A DNA stretch of 64,000 bases from Callorhinus ursinus (Eukaryota > Chordata > Mammalia > Carnivora > Otariidae). Below, piece after piece: positions 60,151 through 64,000 of the stretch. Under the pieces are notes generated by a model. It saw only the letters and a list, made by a program, of their open reading frames with translations. It had not been told where the DNA came from and did no database searches. The stretch is from contig NW_020312867.1 in NCBI RefSeq assembly GCF_003265705.1, positions 10,701,228 to 10,765,227 of the forward strand. Reading direction: 5' to 3'. The stretch's first letter is position 1. Every line of letters begins with the position of its first letter. Made by a program: the position numbers and the translations under genes.

Positions 60151-60849
60151 GTGACAGCGAAACCCATAGAGGTTGTGGTGGAGGGAGAAGATTTGTTTAG
60201 AACTGCTGCCTTACAGACTGGGAAAGAGTCTTTGAGATTATGCATCCACTTGCCCCCTTTAACTAGTGAGGAAATTGAATACCATTAAGGTGAAGAGACA
60301 TGGCAGAAAATGGGAGCGTCTTACAAGAACCCAGATCCTGCTGGGATTCAGGGCATTTGGTAGGATCACTCTTTTCTCCAGCAGGGGTGCTAGTGAGTAC
60401 CTTGGGTTAAGTGGACCTCACCAGTCTGTCAGCACCTTAGACAAAGCAACTTCCCTGGGTCCTGCGTGGAGTCCCCAGTCCCCCGAATGAAGAGAGATGA
60501 ATCCAATTTATGTTCTCAAAAACAATCAAGATATTGCTAAATTCTGGGTTCTGTCAGTAGCCCTTTGGGAGTGATCTTGGAGCTTAAAGCAGACCCTGTG
60601 CCCTTTAGAGAATTACTGTTCCATTTTCTGTCATGGCAGATGCTCTAAATCGCCCCCACCTGGGGTCACTAACATATGTATTACCATCTATCTTTGGCTC
60701 TCAATAAAGCCAGCCAGCTAGCCATATCTCTAGCTTGTTTGATAATTTAGTTACCCATTCATTTTTATAATTAGGCTTAAGATAATTATTGTTATTATAA
60801 TAAAATATTGATTATTACCAAAATAATCCCTGCTGAGGAGTTAATTTAG

Positions 60850-61275
60850 GGTGGTAATGTGCCCAGCCTGTAAAGACGAATCATGGTGGGCTAAGGCAAT
60901 CATGGTAACAGGTTCCTTTTCTGCTAGATACCCACTTTCCCAGAAACCCTTGCAACTGGATGGTGGAGGGGTCTCATGTGACACCGTCCTGGCCCAAGAG
61001 TATAAGAGACATGCATGAGAAGAGCCTTCAGTAGCATTAAGTCTTTTGCCTCTTTCTTGCCTTAAATGTGGAGGGTACCTAGAGCAGAGACAGCCATCTT
61101 GCAAAAAAGCAAGTGACAATAACAGATCAGGTAGCCAGAGAATAGAGGAGCAGAAAGATCGGTCTTTTATGACTTTGTTACCAAGCCTGGACTCCCAAAC
61201 TTCAGATTTCTTATTATGTGAGATAATGAACTGTCTTCATTGTTTAAGCCACTGTTACTCATATTTCTGAGTCTT
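60850..61275 (+). repeat. Ancient LTR-like repeat
   Basis: The end ttgttaccaagcctggactcccaaacttcag..gtgagataatgaactgtcttcattgtttaagccactg is the style of old MaLR/ERVL LTR ends. Family not fixed. Confidence 0.45.
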
Positions 61276-61289
61276 TGTAGCTAAAAACA

Positions 61290-62310
61290 TTCCTGTTATA
61301 CTCTCAGGTTTTTTATTTATACAAAGGCTCACTCATTATTCAATGAATTGCATTCTTCACTAAATATAGCTTGGTGATTTATTTATAACTACACGCAGGT
61401 CTGCCTAATTCTTTTTACAAGCATATAATATTCCATTACAATAAATATACTACAATTTATTGCCTGTTGGTTGAAGTTTAGATTGCTTCCAGTTTTTGCT
61501 TCTTCAGAGCAGAGCTGCAATGAACATCTTGAACATATGTATTGGACCCTTTTGTCAGTATATCTGGAGGTTAAATTGTTGACAGTGGAATTGCTGGATC
61601 GAGTGCTATGTGAGCTGTAGAATTTGCTGGTGTTACTAAATCATCCTGCAGAAGGACTCCATCAATATACACACCCACTAACAGTGCACACGCATGCTTG
61701 TTTCCCCAAACTCTCACCAGATATCTGCTGTTCAATGTTTGCATTCCTGACAGTTACAATCAGTTTTGAAAAGACATCTTACTGTCTCAATATGCATTTA
61801 CTTATTTATGATTCAGGTGGAGCATTTTTTCTTATGTGTATTGGACATCTGCATTCCTTCTTTTTGTGACCTCCTGCTTTTACCCATTCCTCCATTTTTT
61901 CCCCCTCTGTGGGGTTGTGAGGCCCTTTCTAATTAATACAAATATTTTTTGGTGTGACTTCAGAAAAGGAGCCTTTGACAAATGTGTTGCAAGTTTTACC
62001 CCCCAGTTCGCTGTTTATCTTTTGACTTTCTTAATGGCATTTTTCATCCCTCTAACAATTTTAACTTTTATGTAGTTGTATGTATCAATCATTTCCTTAA
62101 TAACTTCTGGGTTTTTCTCTTATTTAAATAGAAAGGACCTTGCACTCCAGGATTATAAGTACATTTCCAATTTTTTTTTCCTCCTAATACTTTTATGGTT
62201 TCTTTTCTACACTTAAATATTCACCTCAACTGGATTTTATTTTGGACTCAGGCGTAAGATAAGGATTTGCTTTATGTTTTTCCAAACAAGCCCCTGTGCT
62301 GCTAGTTCTC
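61290..62310 (-). mobile_element. Ancient L1 3' UTR into ORF2
   Basis: Reversed L1: cttgccctataatattcc-like text, gcagagctgcaatgaacatc, tggaattgctggatcgag, then cagttcgctgtttatcttttgactttc. Confidence 0.8.
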
Positions 62311-62383
62311 AAGAGCCAGACTTGCATGTGGGGACCTGGGTAAGTCATGGTGATCTTCCTGCTCCCTTCAGATCTAGATGGTC

Positions 62384-62688
62384 TTCGGAGGGTTTTTTTT
62401 TTTTTTTAATTCCAGTTAGTTAACATACAGTGTTGTATTAGTTTTGGGTGTATAATATAGTGATTCAACACTTCCATACATCACCCCGTGCTCATCAAAA
62501 CAAGTGGCCTCCTTAATCCCCATCACCTGTTTCCCCATCCCCCCATCAATCTGTTCTCTATAATTAAGAGTCTGTTTCTTGATTGTCTCTCTCTCTCTTT
62601 TTTCCCTTTGCCCATTTGTTTCTTAAATTCCACAGATGAGTGAAATCATATGGTATCTGTCTTTCTCTGACTAGACAGTTTTCGGAGG
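62384..62688 (-). mobile_element. Short carnivore L1 3' end with target-site duplication
   Basis: A poly(T) start, then typical carnivore L1 3' text (cagttagttaacatacagtg, tacatcaccccgtgctcatc). The short repeat ttcggagg occurs at 62384-62391 and 62681-62688. Only about 290 bp of L1 remain, with an internal deletion likely. Confidence 0.88.
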
Positions 62689-63299
62689 TTTGAAGACACC
62701 AGGAAAGAGAATGTGGTAACGCAGGGGAATGGCACTCTGTGGGAGTTTCCAGCACTAGGGCAGGCAAGGTGGGGGAGGAAATGGGGGAGTGGAAGGTCTG
62801 TCCTGAATCCACGACCTTCAGGGTGAAGACTATTTTGAAGGGTCTCCTTCAAGAAGCTTCCTAGTGGGGCCTGGATGGACTCTGAGAATTTCCTTTTCAC
62901 AAAAAGCTGGCCGGAACTGTCTGTGAGGAAACAGATGATCTCGCAGGGGCTCTTCGAAGCTCTCTCTGAGATACAAATGTAGCCTTCATTCCCCGGGTGG
63001 GCCAGAGACAACTCTTTTAACTGTATTTTGCTCTTCACTTTCTCTCATTCTTTTCTTCCCCTGGTCAGTTACTCACTGGCCTTAGGGCTTCCCCAGATCC
63101 TATGCTGTGCCAGCCCCAACTGGGGACACATCCCACTAAAAACCTCAAGACTCCTGAGCAGGAGTGGAGTGGAGGCAGAAGACCAGAGTTCTTGGCCCAA
63201 AAGAAATTGGGGTTATCCATACATGTATATGGTAAATGCTCTCCACAATTCCCAGGAGCATAGGTTTTGCAGATGAACTTGCTTTGAGACCATTTTTAA

Positions 63300-63650
63300 G
63301 ATTCTTTGAGAAGGCTAAAATAAAAGGGTGTGATAATACAAGAGTTGGCAAAGATGTAGAGCCTTTGTGCAACTACATTGGGAAACCGTCTGGCAGTATC
63401 TACTGAAGCTGCTCATCCCCCTACCTTATGAAGCAGCTTCAGTAGATACACCTGGGTACGTGCGCACCAGAAATGAGTACTTATGTTCACTAAAAGATGC
63501 GTAGTAGAGATATTGATGGCCGCAATGTTTGTAATAGTCCCAAACTAGAAGTAATTCAAATGTCTATTGATAAGAGAATGAATACCTAAGTTGTGGTAGA
63601 GTCACACAGTGGAATTCAATTCAGCAATAAAAAAAACCCCCAAACATTCA
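63300..63650 (+). mobile_element. L1 3' UTR, sense orientation, with internal inverted repeat
   Basis: Sense L1 text: acaagagttggcaaagatgtagag, gggaaaccgtctggcagt, gtttgtaatagtcccaaactagaag and cagtggaattcaattcag. Its middle is replaced by an inverted copy of adjacent sequence. Confidence 0.85.
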
Positions 63651-63664
63651 GTATTATATGTATT

Positions 63665-64000
63665 ATGGGCTGACTTGTGTTCCTCTCCCCAAATTCACAT
63701 GTTGAAGTCCTATACTCCGGTACCTTGGAGACAAGGTCTTTAAAGAAGCAGTTAAGTTACAATGAGGTTGTTAGGACAGCCCCTAATCCGATATGACTGG
63801 TGTCCTTATATGAAGAGGACATTAGGACACAGACACGCACAGAGGGAAGGCCATGTGAAGACATGGGTAGAAGATGGGTCTACCAGTCAAGGAGAGAAGC
63901 CTCAGATGAGACCAATCCTGCCAACACCTTGCTCTTGGACTTCCAGCCTTTGGAACTGTGAGAAAATACATTTCTGTTGTTTAAGCTCCCCTGGTCTGTG
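63665..64000 (+). repeat. MLT1-type LTR, cut by window edge
   Basis: It starts tattatgggctgacttgtgttcc and runs caatccgatatgactggtgtcc, cacgcacagaggg, ttctgttgtttaagc. The right end lies outside the window. Confidence 0.92.

Noticed and set aside
1..64000. CRISPR arrays, bacterial operons, phage or plasmid genes
   Set aside because: Nothing of the kind is present; the window is mammalian nuclear DNA with no spaced identical repeats or prokaryotic gene layout.

Overview
The window is nuclear DNA from a placental mammal, almost certainly a caniform carnivore. About fifteen tRNA-derived carnivore SINEs (CanSINE/SINEC type) are scattered through it, with carnivore-type L1 3' ends and many old mammalian repeats (L1M, L2, MIR, MLT1). 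The SINE body variant seen here, with the 'cacagcgagagagggaacacaagcaggggg' type of centre, suggests an arctoid (bear, seal or mustelid group) rather than a dog, but species cannot be fixed by eye.

I can support one protein-coding gene: ADRA1D, the alpha-1D adrenergic receptor, on the minus strand. Exon 1 (30810-31917) encodes the N-terminus through TM6. A 15,153-bp intron (15657-30809) with consensus GT..AG ends interrupts a glycine codon. Exon 2 (15055-15656) encodes TM7 and the cytoplasmic tail. The joined frame is 1,710 nt including the stop (569 residues), intact, close to the roughly 570-residue mammalian orthologue. Exon 1 lies in a strong CpG island that continues upstream to about 32800 as a TATA-less promoter region. 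A second CpG-rich patch covers exon 2.

Layout: 1-6840 is a nest of minus-strand L1 pieces with SINE, young L1 and older insertions; 6840-14200 is 3' flank with an L2, a hAT MITE and unique sequence; 14200-15054 is the probable 3' UTR; 15657-30809 is the intron, rich in L2, MIR, L1 and SINE; 31918-35300 is promoter and upstream unique sequence; 35300-40330 holds a degenerate class-I-like endogenous retrovirus fragment split by an MLT1 LTR; 40700-51900 is dense L1, MaLR and SINE sequence including a MaLR provirus remnant; 52000-64000 alternates unique GC-rich blocks with L2, L1, MIR and SINE.

No bacterial-type operon, CRISPR array, conventional tRNA or rRNA gene, or convincing second coding gene was seen. 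The most unusual signals are structural: two tandem SINE pairs at reused target sites, template-switch-like hairpins inside L1 copies, a G31/C12 homopolymer inversion, and upstream ORFs that terminate right at the ADRA1D start codon. I see no evidence for a wholly new biological system.
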